A DNA stretch of 64,000 nucleotides from Neisseria sp. DTU_2020_1000833_1_SI_GRL_NUU_006 (GCA_032388755.1 CP135593.1:682001-746000); one strand, 5' to 3'. Positions 17,292-26,635 are shown, numbered from the stretch's first letter. The notes: generated by a model from the letters alone, not told the origin. Numbers and translations: made by a program.

Positions 17292-18428
17292 TTAGTAATG
17301 AATAACAGAGCGGATCGATTTACCTTCGTGCATCAACTCAAAGGCTTCATTGATTTGATCGAGTGTCAGTGTGTGGGTTACAAACGGTTCTAACTCGATG
17401 TCGCCTTTCATTGAATCTTCGACCATTTTCGGAAGTTCGGAGCGGCCTTTCACGCCACCAAAAGCCGAGCCTTTCCAAACACGACCGGTTACCAACTGGA
17501 ACGGACGAGTTGAAATTTCTTGTCCTGCACCTGCTACGCCGATGATAATGGATTGTCCCCAACCACGGTGTGCACTTTCTAATGCTTGACGCATTACGTT
17601 TACATTGCCGATACATTCAAAGGTATGGTCAATGCCCCATTTATTGATGTCTAACAACACATCTTTGATTGGTTTATCGTAATCGTTCGGGTTTAAGCAG
17701 TCAGTCGCACCAAACTGTTTTGCCAACTCGAATTTTGCGGAATTGGTATCAATGGCGATAATGCGCCCCGCTTTGGCTTGACGCGCACCTTGCACCACAG
17801 CCAAACCAATCGCCCCCAAGCCAAACACGGCCACAGAGTCGCCTTCTTGCACTTTTGCCGTGTTATGTACCGCACCAATACCTGTGGTAACACCGCAGCC
17901 GAGCAAACATACTTGTTCGTGGTTGGCTTCCGGGTTGATTTTCGCCAGTGAAACTTCGGCAACAACAGAATATTCACTGAAAGTCGAACAGCCCATATAG
18001 TGATAGATCGGCTGACCTTGATAAGAAAAACGCGTCGTGCCGTCCGGCATTAAGCCTTTACCTTGCGTCTCACGTACCGCAACGCATAAGTTGGTTTTGC
18101 CTGAATGACAAAACTCACATTCACCACATTCAGCGGTGTAAAGCGGAATGACGTGATCACCCGGTTTGACGCTTGACACACCTTCGCCCACAGCAACGAC
18201 CACACCTGCACCTTCGTGCCCAAGCACCACAGGGAATACGCCTTCAGGATCGCTTCCTGATAATGTAAATGCATCAGTATGGCACACCCCCGTATGGGTA
18301 TTGCGGATTAGCACCTCGCCTTTGCGGGGCATTTCTACATCGATTTCCACAACTTGTAAGGGTTGATTTGGCGCGAATGCTACCGCGGCACGAGATTTGA
18401 TGGTTGAATTGGTTTGTTTGATTTCCAT
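17292..18428 (-). CDS. adhC: S-(hydroxymethyl)glutathione dehydrogenase (class III alcohol dehydrogenase)
   Basis: A 378-residue zinc- and NAD-dependent dehydrogenase that oxidises S-hydroxymethylglutathione and can reduce S-nitrosoglutathione. The catalytic zinc ligands are in GVCHTDAF and GHEGAG plus the later Cys in LGCGVTTG; four Cys of the structural zinc are in CGECEFCHSGKTNLC; the Rossmann motif is FGLGAIGLA. It is first in the operon with fghA and follows a MerR-type promoter. The regulator NmlR, normally nearby, is absent here. Confidence 0.95.
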   Translation of the reverse strand: MEIKQTNSTIKSRAAVAFAPNQPLQVVEIDVEMPRKGEVLIRNTHTGVCHTDAFTLSGSDPEGVFPVVLGHEGAGVVVAVGEGVSSVKPGDHVIPLYTAECGECEFCHSGKTNLCVAVRETQGKGLMPDGTTRFSYQGQPIYHYMGCSTFSEYSVVAEVSLAKINPEANHEQVCLLGCGVTTGIGAVHNTAKVQEGDSVAVFGLGAIGLAVVQGARQAKAGRIIAIDTNSAKFELAKQFGATDCLNPNDYDKPIKDVLLDINKWGIDHTFECIGNVNVMRQALESAHRGWGQSIIIGVAGAGQEISTRPFQLVTGRVWKGSAFGGVKGRSELPKMVEDSMKGDIELEPFVTHTLTLDQINEAFELMHEGKSIRSVIHY

Positions 18429-18472
18429 TATTTTTTCCCATTAATTCACTAACAAAGTTACTAAATGACACC

Positions 18473-18503
18473 AGTTTATACTTTGGACTCCAGTTTGAAG
18501 CAA
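18473..18503 (-). promoter_or_regulatory. MerR-type promoter/operator of adhC-fghA
   Basis: On the minus strand TTGCTT (18498-18503) and TAAACT (18473-18478) are separated by 19 bases, the over-long spacer that MerR-family activators remodel. In the spacer lies an imperfect dyad, AACTGGAGTCCAAAGT (18480-18495), like NmlR-family operators. An alternative reading is TTGCTT-17-TATAAA, which would not need an activator. Confidence 0.55.
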
Positions 18504-18540
18504 GCGTTTTTCGCAATTTTGCTCCGACAGTAGCATGATT

Positions 18541-18761
18541 GACTGAAGATGTAAAATGTAATTAGCATTTTATTGGAATACTATCAAATATCATTTTTAT
18601 TTTAAATTAATAAACAAAACAATAATATAAATTATTATATCTTTCTCATCATTTCATTCGCCGATCAAATCCTCGTTGAGATGTGCAAGAAAAAAATCCT
18701 TTAATTTTATATAGATAGAATTATTTATATTCCTGGCAACTTGATCTCAAGGAGAGCCATC
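18541..18761. other. AT-rich gap where a divergent regulator would be expected
   Basis: Strongly AT-rich sequence upstream of the RTX gene with no ORF. It must hold the promoter of the RTX gene. In Haemophilus and other Neisseria nmlR adjoins adhC; no trace of it is visible here. Confidence 0.5.
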
Positions 18762-19568
18762 ATGGCCAATACATTGCACTCTTTATCCCGCAGCGCAGCA
18801 AACAATAAATCAGACGTCCTTAAAGGAACGCCCCATGATGACGTTTTACATGGCAGTCTCGGACATACCACATTCTACGGCGGCTTGGGCGACGATATTT
18901 ATTACAGTAAGAACGCAGGCGACACCATTGTTGAATATGCAAATGAAGGCAACGACACGGTTTACGCCGATACAACCTTTACCTTACCGACCCACGTCGA
19001 AAACCTGACACTGGAAGGCAACGGCAACACCTTCGGATTTGGCAACAACTCTAACAATATTCTGATAGGCAACAGCGGCAACAACCGCTTGAGCGGTGAA
19101 GACGGCAACGATTTCCTGTACGGCATGGGCGGCAACGACACCCTGTCAGGTGGCAATGGAAATGACCATCTCAACGGTGGAGACGGTGATGACTATCTTG
19201 CAGGCGGCTCGGGTAGCGACACCATCATCACAGGTGAAGGCAAAGACACCGTCGCCTTTACTGCATCAGATATTCGTGAAGGCAGCATAGATCGCGTGGT
19301 CGAATTTGACCCTAATACGGACAAACTCGACCTATCTGGTATGCGTTCATTGCTGACTGGCAGCAACGCCAATTTGAGCTGGTCAAAGATGTTCGTTGAC
19401 AAAGACCCTGAGGTCATTCTCCAAAAAGACCATCCTTATCTCATCTTTGATACAGAGCAGCAGACTCTTGCTTATCGTGCAGCAGGTTCAAGCAGTAGCA
19501 CCGTATTTGCCAAATTCGATAGCGACGATCCATCAAAATGGTTGGATGCATCCAATATCATCGGCTAA
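18762..19568 (+). CDS. RTX-type calcium-binding repeat protein
   Basis: A 268-residue acidic protein with haemolysin-type nonapeptide repeats (GGxGxDxLx). Early copies lie near residues 35-50 and a dense block near residues 105-165 (GEDGNDFLYG, GGNDTLSGGNGNDHLNGGDG). Such repeats fold as a calcium beta-roll and are typical of type I secreted proteins; the C-terminal region after the repeats would carry the uncleaved export signal. The ATG follows AAGGAG. There is no catalytic domain, so it may be a surface or biofilm protein, or a stand-alone C-terminal part of a larger ancestor. No type I exporter genes are adjacent. Confidence 0.85.
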   Translation: MANTLHSLSRSAANNKSDVLKGTPHDDVLHGSLGHTTFYGGLGDDIYYSKNAGDTIVEYANEGNDTVYADTTFTLPTHVENLTLEGNGNTFGFGNNSNNILIGNSGNNRLSGEDGNDFLYGMGGNDTLSGGNGNDHLNGGDGDDYLAGGSGSDTIITGEGKDTVAFTASDIREGSIDRVVEFDPNTDKLDLSGMRSLLTGSNANLSWSKMFVDKDPEVILQKDHPYLIFDTEQQTLAYRAAGSSSSTVFAKFDSDDPSKWLDASNIIG

Positions 19569-19686
19569 AGACCCGTGAAAAAGAACCGACAGTTTGAAAT
19601 GAATCTGCTTTTTAAACTCCAAAGCAAAGATTTAAAATAAACATTATTTGAAATAAATCGTCAGTTCATTCTAAGCTGATTCAATA

Positions 19687-19730
19687 AAAACGTCGTCTGA
19701 AAACGTAGTTACAGGTTTCAGACGACGTTT
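19687..19730. terminator. Uptake-word hairpin between convergent genes
   Basis: AAACGTCGTCTGAAAC arms (variant CGTCGTCTGAA) around a ten-base loop, between the RTX gene and the convergent PEBP gene. Confidence 0.75.
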
Positions 19731-19788
19731 CTGTTTCTAAGATTGCGCTTTCTGAAAAATCTGGCAAAGGTCTCAAACTGCTTAAACT

Positions 19789-20286
19789 TTATACGTCATA
19801 CGTTCCCATTACGCTTGCGCTGTCCAAGATATGTCCCTGCATGGCGAAATGCAGATCGTTGAAGCGGAATCCGCGCGGCAGGTTTAATACGGTGTCGAGT
19901 GCGTAAACAATGAGTTCGTAGCGGTGGCGGCAGTTGGGCGGATACATGCCGCCGTAGCCTGTGGCTTCTTCGATGTCCAACTTGCCCAACAGGCTCGCCC
20001 AACTGTTTGCGCCTTGCGTGTAGTCGGTGGCGGTCAGACTTTCGTTTTCGGCGATGGAGGTGCGTTTGAGGTCGGCAATCAGCCAGTGTGTCCACACAAA
20101 TCCGCTGGCGGTGATGGCGTCTTTGTCTTCCAGAACGACGGCGAAGGATTTCGTGCCTTCGGGCGCGCCGCTGATTTCAAAAGGGATGGAGTAAGTCGGC
20201 ATGTTGTTCGGACTGAACTGGTTGCCGCGCTTGCCGTATTTGTCTTCAAATTCACCGTTGACAATGGCTGAAGTCGTTACCTGCAT
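19789..20286 (-). CDS. YbhB/YbcL-family PEBP protein
   Basis: A 165-residue phosphatidylethanolamine-binding-protein fold of the bacterial YbhB/YbcL type. The family ligand-pocket motifs are present: SFAVVLEDKDA, FVWTHWLIADL, GYGGMYPPNCRHRYELIVYALD. There is no signal peptide, so it is cytoplasmic. Biological role is unclear for the family. It is followed downstream by an orphan IS end at 19765-19775. Confidence 0.9.
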   Translation of the reverse strand: MQVTTSAIVNGEFEDKYGKRGNQFSPNNMPTYSIPFEISGAPEGTKSFAVVLEDKDAITASGFVWTHWLIADLKRTSIAENESLTATDYTQGANSWASLLGKLDIEEATGYGGMYPPNCRHRYELIVYALDTVLNLPRGFRFNDLHFAMQGHILDSASVMGTYDV

Positions 20287-20393
20287 AGTGTTCTCCTATG
20301 GGTTGGGGAAGGGGTCGTCTGAAAAAGGAAGGCTTGTTCAGACGGAGGGTGGATTGTTCGGTTTGCCAGGCTGCCGTTTTCAGACGACCTGTT

Positions 20394-21053
20394 TTATACC
20401 TGCCAATCTATCGGCGTTATCCCATTTTCCTGCAAATAGGCATTGGAGCGGGAAAAGTGTTTGCAGCCGAAGAAGCCGCGATAAGCGGACAGCGGCGAGG
20501 GATGTGGCGCGCTGAGAACGAGATGGCGGCTGCGGTCGATAAACGCGCCTTTTTTCTGCGCGTGGCTACCCCAAAGCATGAAAACGACGTGTTCGCGGTT
20601 TTGGTTGATTTGGTTAACGACTTCGTCGGTAAAGCGGTCCCAGCCCAAAGTGGCATGGGAATGCGCCTGTCCCGCGCGGACGGTCAGGACGGTATTGAGC
20701 AGTAAAACGCCCTGTTCCGCCCAGTGTTGCAGATAGCCGTGTTGCGGGATACGGAAGCCTTCGATGTCGTCCGCCAGCTCTTTGTAAATATTGACCAGCG
20801 AGGGCGGGACGGCGATGCCTTCGCGGACGGAAAACGCCAGCCCGTGCGCCTGTCCTGCACCGTGATACGGGTCTTGCCCCAGAATCACGACTTTGACGTT
20901 ACCGAATTCGGTCGCTCTAAAGGCGTTGAACACGTCTTCGGCGGGCGGATAGATAATTCGCCCCATGCCGCGCTCTTTTTTGACGGTTTCGATGATATGT
21001 TGGAAATAGGGTTCGGACTTTTCCGAGCCGATTGCTTCGTGCCAAGTTTGCAT
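20394..21053 (-). CDS. ung: Uracil-DNA glycosylase
   Basis: A 219-residue family 1 uracil-DNA glycosylase that removes uracil from DNA to start base excision repair. The water-activating Asp is in GQDPYHG, and the catalytic His is in the leucine-loop motif HPSPLSAYRGF. I start it at MQTWHEAIG (21053), matching the meningococcal protein; the upstream ATG lies inside a TATAAT that is probably the -10 box. Single uptake words at about 20312 and 20379 flank the upstream PEBP intergene. Confidence 0.95.
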   Translation of the reverse strand: MQTWHEAIGSEKSEPYFQHIIETVKKERGMGRIIYPPAEDVFNAFRATEFGNVKVVILGQDPYHGAGQAHGLAFSVREGIAVPPSLVNIYKELADDIEGFRIPQHGYLQHWAEQGVLLLNTVLTVRAGQAHSHATLGWDRFTDEVVNQINQNREHVVFMLWGSHAQKKGAFIDRSRHLVLSAPHPSPLSAYRGFFGCKHFSRSNAYLQENGITPIDWQV

Positions 21054-21104
21054 CAGGCTGCCTTTGTGAAAGGGGACAGTAGGCATTATAGTGCGGTTGT
21101 TTGC

Positions 21105-21150
21105 AAAAAGGTCGTCTGAAAAACCTGTTTCATGTTTTTCAGACGACCTT
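21105..21150 (-). terminator. Uptake-word hairpin between dsbD and ung
   Basis: AAAGGTCGTCTGAAAAAC and inverse with a nine-base loop, immediately past the dsbD stop codon; it also lies upstream of ung. Confidence 0.8.
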
Positions 21151-21156
21151 TCGTCT

Positions 21157-22962
21157 TTATTTTTCGTTTTGTTTGTACCAGTTGATAAATTCGTCCGGCT
21201 TGGCGAAGCCGAGCAAGGGATCGCTGCGGCGGCCGTCAGCGTGGATGGCGAAAATGCCCGGCGGGCCGTAGATTCCGTATTCTTTGTAGAGTGCCTGATG
21301 TTCGGGCGTGTTGGCGGTTACGTCGATTTGGAAGAAGCGTTCCATATCGACGGCTTCATGCACTTGCGGCTGGTTGAGCGTGTAGTTTGCCATTTCTTTG
21401 CAGGAAATACACCAGTCAGCGTAGAAATCCAAAACGACGGGTTTGTCGGGGTTGGCTTTCAATGCGGCGTCCATGGCGGCTTTGAGTTCGGCGACGTCGG
21501 TGAACATTTTGCCGTGGCCGGTGGTTTTGCCTGCTTTGGACGGGGGAGACAGCGTCAGGAAGTGGTGCAGGGCGGTGGTTTGTTTGTTTGCGCTTTGCCA
21601 GCCGAACCATGCGCCGCCGATGATGAGCAGGAAGCCTAAAACGGAGGCTGCGGTTTTCAGACGACCTTTCTGTTTGCCGGATTTAACCAGCAACATGACG
21701 GCAGGGACGATCATGAGCAGGGTGTAAAGCGCGACAACGAGGTAGTAGGGCAGGTGCGGTGTGGCGAGATAGACGGCTACGGCAAGCAGGATGAAGCCGA
21801 AGGCGTATTTGATGCCGTTCATCCAGTCGCCTGCTTTGGGCAGGACGTGGCCGCCGAATGTGCCGATGAGGATCAGCGGAACGCCGGTGCCGAGTGCCAA
21901 GACATACAGCGCCAGTCCGCCCAAAACGGCATCGCCGGTTTGTCCGATATAGCCCAAGGCGAATCCGAGCGGCGGGGCAACGCAGGGGCCGACGATCAGC
22001 GCGGAGAGTATGCCCATGACGAAAACGGAGAAGATTTTGCCGCCGGAGAGTTTGCTGCTTTGGTTTTGGAAATAGGATTGGACGGCGTTGGGCAGTTGGA
22101 TGTTGAAGAGTCCGAACATGGAAAGCGCGAGGACGACCATCAGGCCTGCGGCGGCAAGGACGACCCATGCCTGTTGCAGCCATACGGTCAGAAGGGCGCC
22201 CGTCAAGCCTGCGATGACGCCGACCAGCGTGTAGGTCAGTGCCAAACCTTGCACATACGCTACGGACAGCGCGAAGGCGCGGCCTTTGCCGGCGGTTTTA
22301 TCGCCGACGATGATGCTGGAGACTATCGGTAAAAGCGGATACATACAGGCGGTAAAGCTCAAGAATACCCCTGCGGTAAAAAACGCCAACAGGTTGGCGT
22401 TTAATGTTTCCCAAGATAATTTGAAGCGGCTGCCGTCGTCGTTTTGCGAGGCTTTAGGCGCGGCGGCGGGGGATGGTTTGGCGGAATCGGGTTGCAGGAA
22501 GCGGTCTTTAGCGGATATGGGTTCGTCGCTTTGCGGCTGGTACAGGCCGTTGCCATTAATCTCGAAAGACGTGTCCACGGGCGGGTAACATACGCCGGCT
22601 TCGGCACAACCTTGATAAGTCAGCGTCAGCTTGTAGGTCGGCGCGGCTTTTTTGTAAGGCCAGTTGACCTGCGCGGCGCGGTGGAACACGGTTTGTTTGC
22701 CGAAAAACTCATCTTCTTTGGCTTCGCCTTTGCTGAAAACCGGTTCGCCCAATACGCCTTCAGGCGCGGTAGCGGCGACGATTTTCGATTGGTACATATA
22801 GTAGCCGTCGGCGATTTTGAATTCGACGTTGATGCCTTTGTCGGTAACGTTCACTTGCGGCACAAACGCTTTTTCAGGCGGCAGCAAATCGTCGGCATTT
22901 ACAGCGAACGCGCTGGAACACAGGGCAAAAAAGGCGGTAAAGAAGTAAAGGAGTTTTTTCAT
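21157..22962 (-). CDS. dsbD: Thiol:disulfide interchange protein DsbD
   Basis: A 601-residue inner-membrane protein that moves electrons from cytoplasmic thioredoxin to periplasmic DsbC-type proteins. A signal peptide (to about residue 20) leads into the alpha domain with its Cys pair in QGCAEAGVCYPP. The central domain has eight or so helices with its Cys pair in TACMYPLLP and GPCVAPP. The C-terminal gamma domain is thioredoxin-like with active site DWCISCKEM. All six redox cysteines are in place. Confidence 0.95.
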   Translation of the reverse strand: MKKLLYFFTAFFALCSSAFAVNADDLLPPEKAFVPQVNVTDKGINVEFKIADGYYMYQSKIVAATAPEGVLGEPVFSKGEAKEDEFFGKQTVFHRAAQVNWPYKKAAPTYKLTLTYQGCAEAGVCYPPVDTSFEINGNGLYQPQSDEPISAKDRFLQPDSAKPSPAAAPKASQNDDGSRFKLSWETLNANLLAFFTAGVFLSFTACMYPLLPIVSSIIVGDKTAGKGRAFALSVAYVQGLALTYTLVGVIAGLTGALLTVWLQQAWVVLAAAGLMVVLALSMFGLFNIQLPNAVQSYFQNQSSKLSGGKIFSVFVMGILSALIVGPCVAPPLGFALGYIGQTGDAVLGGLALYVLALGTGVPLILIGTFGGHVLPKAGDWMNGIKYAFGFILLAVAVYLATPHLPYYLVVALYTLLMIVPAVMLLVKSGKQKGRLKTAASVLGFLLIIGGAWFGWQSANKQTTALHHFLTLSPPSKAGKTTGHGKMFTDVAELKAAMDAALKANPDKPVVLDFYADWCISCKEMANYTLNQPQVHEAVDMERFFQIDVTANTPEHQALYKEYGIYGPPGIFAIHADGRRSDPLLGFAKPDEFINWYKQNEK

Positions 22963-23161
22963 GGCGTCTTCTCGGTGGAAGGGTTGAACAGGCGCATTAT
23001 AAACGCAGCAGCCGTTTATAGGCCTTAATTTATATTAAAAGTTGCGATTGAATTTATATTAAAGTTGCGATTGTTTTTATCGTCGCTAGAGGTGGATTAT
23101 CGGACTGCTTGATAGATGATGCCCGTCGGATTGTCTCTTTTTCATAGCCGATTGGAACGGG

Positions 23162-23231
23162 AAAGGTCGTCTGAAAACGGATAGGGTAAATTCTGTCCAA
23201 ACTATCCAAACCATTTTCAGACGACCTTTCA
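23162..23231 (-). terminator. Wide uptake-word inverted pair after narP
   Basis: AAAGGTCGTCTGAAAA and its inverse enclose a loop of about 36 bases. It lies between narP and dsbD and may end the narQP transcript. The stretch 22963-23161 contains a tandem near-repeat TTTATATTAAAAGTTGCGATTG (two copies, 23029-23070) but no gene. Confidence 0.6.
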
Positions 23232-23266
23232 TGTTTTACCGCTTGAGTACCGGTATCTTGAGCCGT

Positions 23267-23923
23267 TTAATTGATTTCAGGCTGCGGGACTTTGTGCTGA
23301 ACGGCGTAAACGGCGGCTTGGACGCGGCTACTGAGGTCAAGTTTTCGCAGCAGGTTTTGAACGTGAACCTTGACGGTGGATTCTGCCAATTCCAAATGAC
23401 GGGCGATGACTTTGTTACTGTGTCCGGCGGCGAGGTAGCCTAAGATTTCGAGTTCGCGCGGGGTGAGGGTAGAGAGTGCCTGATCGGTACGCGGTGCGGA
23501 CGGGGAAATCAGGGATTGGACGAGGCGGGTGGTCATTTCGGGAGAGAAGACGTTGTCGCCGTCCACGGCTTTGCGGATGCTGTCGAGCAGGAAGTCGGCG
23601 TTGATGTTTTTCAGCAAAAAGCCGCGTGCGCCGATGCGCATGCATTCGGTCAGGTCGTCGCTGTCTTCGGAAACGGTCAGCATGATGACGGTTTGGTTCG
23701 GGTTGACGCCCAAGATTTGTGCCAGTGCTTCGCGACCGTTCATGACAGGCATGTCAAGGTCGAGTAAGACGACGTCGGGTTTGAGCTGTTCCGCCATTTT
23801 GACGCCGGACAAACCGTCGGCGGCTTCTCCGATGACTTCGAAGTCGCTTTGACGGGAGAGCAGGGCTTTGATGCCGCTGCGGAAGAGTGTGTGGTCGTCG
23901 ATCAGGATAATTTTAATGGTCAT
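23267..23923 (-). CDS. narP: NarL/FixJ-family response regulator (NarP)
   Basis: A 218-residue two-component regulator. The receiver domain (about residues 1-120) has its phospho-acceptor Asp in VVLLDLDMPV and acidic pair in LIDDH; the C-terminal LuxR-type helix-turn-helix is in LTPRELEILGYLAAGHSNKVIARHL and AESTVKVHV. It overlaps the sensor gene by four bases. In gonococcus the NarQ/NarP pair controls denitrification genes aniA and norB; the same role is likely. Confidence 0.9.
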   Translation of the reverse strand: MTIKIILIDDHTLFRSGIKALLSRQSDFEVIGEAADGLSGVKMAEQLKPDVVLLDLDMPVMNGREALAQILGVNPNQTVIMLTVSEDSDDLTECMRIGARGFLLKNINADFLLDSIRKAVDGDNVFSPEMTTRLVQSLISPSAPRTDQALSTLTPRELEILGYLAAGHSNKVIARHLELAESTVKVHVQNLLRKLDLSSRVQAAVYAVQHKVPQPEIN

Positions 23924-25716
23924 GAGAATGTTCTCTTGTGTTTGGGTAGGGTTAGGGTAACGGTTGTGCCTTCATCCGGTTTGGAGCTGACTTCTAATTC
24001 TGCGTGGATACGTTGGGCGCGTTCGCGCATGATGCCCATGCCGACATGTTCGCCGGAAAGCGTGTCCAGGTGAGCGGGATCGAAACCTACGCCGTCATCG
24101 CGGATGATCAGCGTGAAGTCCTGACGGTTGTCAATGCTGACGGTAACGTTGCGTGCCAAGGCGTGTTTGCGGATGTTGGACAGGCTCTCTTGGAGGATGA
24201 AGATAATCTGTAACTGCTCATCGTTGTTCAATGCCGCGCCTTCATCCCTCCATTCGGTACTGACGTTGATTTTGGTCTGCCTTTCAAATCGGGTAAGCAG
24301 GGCAGAAACGGCTTCAGGGAAGTCTTTGTTACTGATTTTGGTGCGGAAGTTCAGCAGTAGTTCGCGTACGTCTTCATAACATTCCTGCACGCCGTCTTTG
24401 ATGAAGCGGATATTCTCTTCAGCTTGTTCTTTTTGGTTTGAATAGAATGCGCTTTCCAGCATTTGGACTTGGAGGTTTAGGAAAGTCAATGCTTGTGCGA
24501 TGCTGTCGTGCAGGCCTTGGGCAATCAGGTTGCGCTCCTGTAAAACGGCCAGCAGGCGGCGTTCTTGCTCGAGGCGGCTGTTGACGATGGAAACGCCTAA
24601 TTGTCCGCTTAATGTACGCAGCAGTTCGTTGTCGTTGTTATCTGGTTTAAGGTCGTCTGAAAAATACAGGTTTAAAACACCCAGTTCTTCTTCTTGATAG
24701 CTGATGGGGAAAACGGCGTGTTTGAGTGCCGTTTTATCCGGGGCAGTATCCGGCTCATCATCCGAATCATCAGGCAGCCCGATGGACGCCACTATGTCCG
24801 TGCGTTTGCGTTCGTTATCCCAAAGGCGGATGCTGCCCGCTTCTGCGGAGACGGCAGGCAGGGTGCGCTTGAGAAATTCTTCCGCCGCCTGTTGGGGGGT
24901 GAAAGTTTGATGCAAATCGCGGGTGGTTTGATAGAGCAGCGTCAGATCACGGTTTTGTCGCGCCAGGTCTTGAGTTTGACGTGCCACTTGCCCCTCTAAA
25001 TCGGTATAAAGCGTCTTTAGCCGGCTGCTCATTTGGTTGAAGCCTTTGTTGACTTGGGCAAACTCGCTTATCTGGTCTGTGTCGATCTGAACGCCGAACC
25101 TGCCTTGGCTGATGGTCTTTACACCGTCCCTCAGTGTTTCCAAAGGCCGGATAATCCATGCATAGTGCCAGATAATCATTAGTCCCGCCGCCGCAAAAAT
25201 CATCCCCATCATAATCATTTGAAAGCGGCGCAACCATAGTGTGTTTTTCTCATTGGCGTGTTCCATCGCCTGTAAAAACAGTTCTATATTGGCTGCAAAA
25301 CGGTAGAGCTTGATTTGGTCGGGGCGTTCGTAACGGCGCAGGACGGGTTGTATGTTGGCTTTCCAGTCTTCAATCAGCGCGGTCTGTATCAGGTCGTAGG
25401 CGGGCGGTGTTTCAGAGGGCATCAGAGGGTGTATGGCGTTACTCTGGCTGATGCTGTTGAGGTTTTGTTCGAATTCGCGGATTTGATTGTTGATTTGCGC
25501 CTTGGGTGCGCGTTCGCCGACCATGTAGGCAAGGCGGTAAACCTGCGTCCGCAAGTTGCCTGCATCTTCGATAACGGTGGCGGCATTTTGCAGCCTCCAA
25601 GAGAGTACTAAAGTCAGGATGACGGACAAAAGGGCGGAGCCGACCCATAATATGGTCAGCAGCTTCAAGCGCGAAGACAGGCTCAGGCGGTTTAAAAAAC
25701 GGAATGTGAAAGACAT
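23920..25716 (-). CDS. narQ: NarX/NarQ-type sensor histidine kinase
   Basis: A 598-residue membrane kinase. Helices lie near residues 18-38 and 165-190, bracketing a periplasmic four-helix sensor that carries a P-box-like motif (DAGNLRTQVYRLAY) known to bind nitrate/nitrite in NarX and NarQ. A HAMP domain and coiled coil follow, then a GAF-like segment, the HisKA_3 box with phospho-His in AQGLHDSIAQALTFLNL, and an ATPase domain (DDGVGFDP). It is co-transcribed with narP. Confidence 0.9.
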   Translation of the reverse strand: MSFTFRFLNRLSLSSRLKLLTILWVGSALLSVILTLVLSWRLQNAATVIEDAGNLRTQVYRLAYMVGERAPKAQINNQIREFEQNLNSISQSNAIHPLMPSETPPAYDLIQTALIEDWKANIQPVLRRYERPDQIKLYRFAANIELFLQAMEHANEKNTLWLRRFQMIMMGMIFAAAGLMIIWHYAWIIRPLETLRDGVKTISQGRFGVQIDTDQISEFAQVNKGFNQMSSRLKTLYTDLEGQVARQTQDLARQNRDLTLLYQTTRDLHQTFTPQQAAEEFLKRTLPAVSAEAGSIRLWDNERKRTDIVASIGLPDDSDDEPDTAPDKTALKHAVFPISYQEEELGVLNLYFSDDLKPDNNDNELLRTLSGQLGVSIVNSRLEQERRLLAVLQERNLIAQGLHDSIAQALTFLNLQVQMLESAFYSNQKEQAEENIRFIKDGVQECYEDVRELLLNFRTKISNKDFPEAVSALLTRFERQTKINVSTEWRDEGAALNNDEQLQIIFILQESLSNIRKHALARNVTVSIDNRQDFTLIIRDDGVGFDPAHLDTLSGEHVGMGIMRERAQRIHAELEVSSKPDEGTTVTLTLPKHKRTFS

Positions 25717-25850
25717 AGAAGGTATATGCCGTTGGAAGTTTTCGGTCGGTTACTGTGTAAACATATCATTCATTCGGCTTAGAGGCAATCGGACCGACGA
25801 GATGGTTGCCATGAAATAGAGATGACACTGTTTCAATGTAAAATCATGTT

Positions 25851-25883
25851 ATGATAAAATTCAAATTATATGAATTTTATCAT
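25851..25883. repeat. Perfect 13-bp inverted repeat upstream of mobA
   Basis: ATGATAAAATTCA, a seven-base loop, and TGAATTTTATCAT. It sits between divergent narQ and mobA, 70 bases before the mobA start. The symmetry suggests an operator, or a hairpin in a leader; no T run follows. Confidence 0.6.
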
Positions 25884-25952
25884 AAGCCCGCTCACTCGGA
25901 TGAAGACTTTCAGACGACATCGGGTAACCAAACCGCTTCACAAAGGATAAAT

Positions 25953-26513
25953 ATGAAAATATTTGCGTTGATATCGGCAGGGGGACAGTCAGACGGCGTA
26001 GATAAAGGCCTGTTGCTCTGGCAAGGAAAAACGTTGATTGATTGTGTTATCGAAAGGATTAGGCCGCAAGTTGACCATATTGCCATCAGTGCCAACCGTA
26101 ATTTGGAAAGTTATGCCGTCAGAAGCCCGCACCTGCTGCCGGATGCAAGGCAATGGCGGTATTTGGGCGGATTGGCTGCATTGTGTACCGCTGCCAATGA
26201 TTTGCAGATTGCCTCTGCCGACTGGCTTTTGGTTGTGCCGTGCGATATGCCTAATTTGCCGGATGATTTGGTAGAAAGGTTTCAGGCAGTTTCTAAAAAA
26301 ACACCTTTGTGCAATGCCTTTTATATCGAAACACCTGTAACGCCGCATTACAACGTGATGTTCATCCGCCCGCAAATTTTACAAAGTACCGTACCTTATT
26401 TGAATTCAGGATTAAGGACGGTGAGGGGGTGGTTGCAGCAACAGCGTGCCCGTGTCTTACAATTTGACCATGATGATTGTTTTATCCGTTACGGAAAATC
26501 AAACATTGCCTGA
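25953..26513 (+). CDS. mobA: MobA-like molybdenum cofactor guanylyltransferase
   Basis: A 186-residue nucleotidyltransferase that would attach GMP to molybdopterin. The N-terminus FALISAGGQSDGVDKGLL corresponds to the MobA signature LAGGxSxRMGxDKxLL but lacks the Arg-Met pair, while the Lys and the magnesium-binding VVPCDMP are kept. The ATG at 25953 follows AAGGAT. Its position beside the nitrate sensor pair fits a link to molybdoenzymes, though none is in view. The altered signature could mean reduced or changed activity. Confidence 0.75.
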   Translation: MKIFALISAGGQSDGVDKGLLLWQGKTLIDCVIERIRPQVDHIAISANRNLESYAVRSPHLLPDARQWRYLGGLAALCTAANDLQIASADWLLVVPCDMPNLPDDLVERFQAVSKKTPLCNAFYIETPVTPHYNVMFIRPQILQSTVPYLNSGLRTVRGWLQQQRARVLQFDHDDCFIRYGKSNIA

Positions 26514-26635
26514 GCTGAAAAATTAAATATATTCAAACTACTGGCATTTATTTGTTGCGAAATGAATGTCATTACACAAAAGGTCGTCTGAAAATTGAAC
26601 TGGCCCCCAAATCTTGGACACTCATAAAAGCCTAT

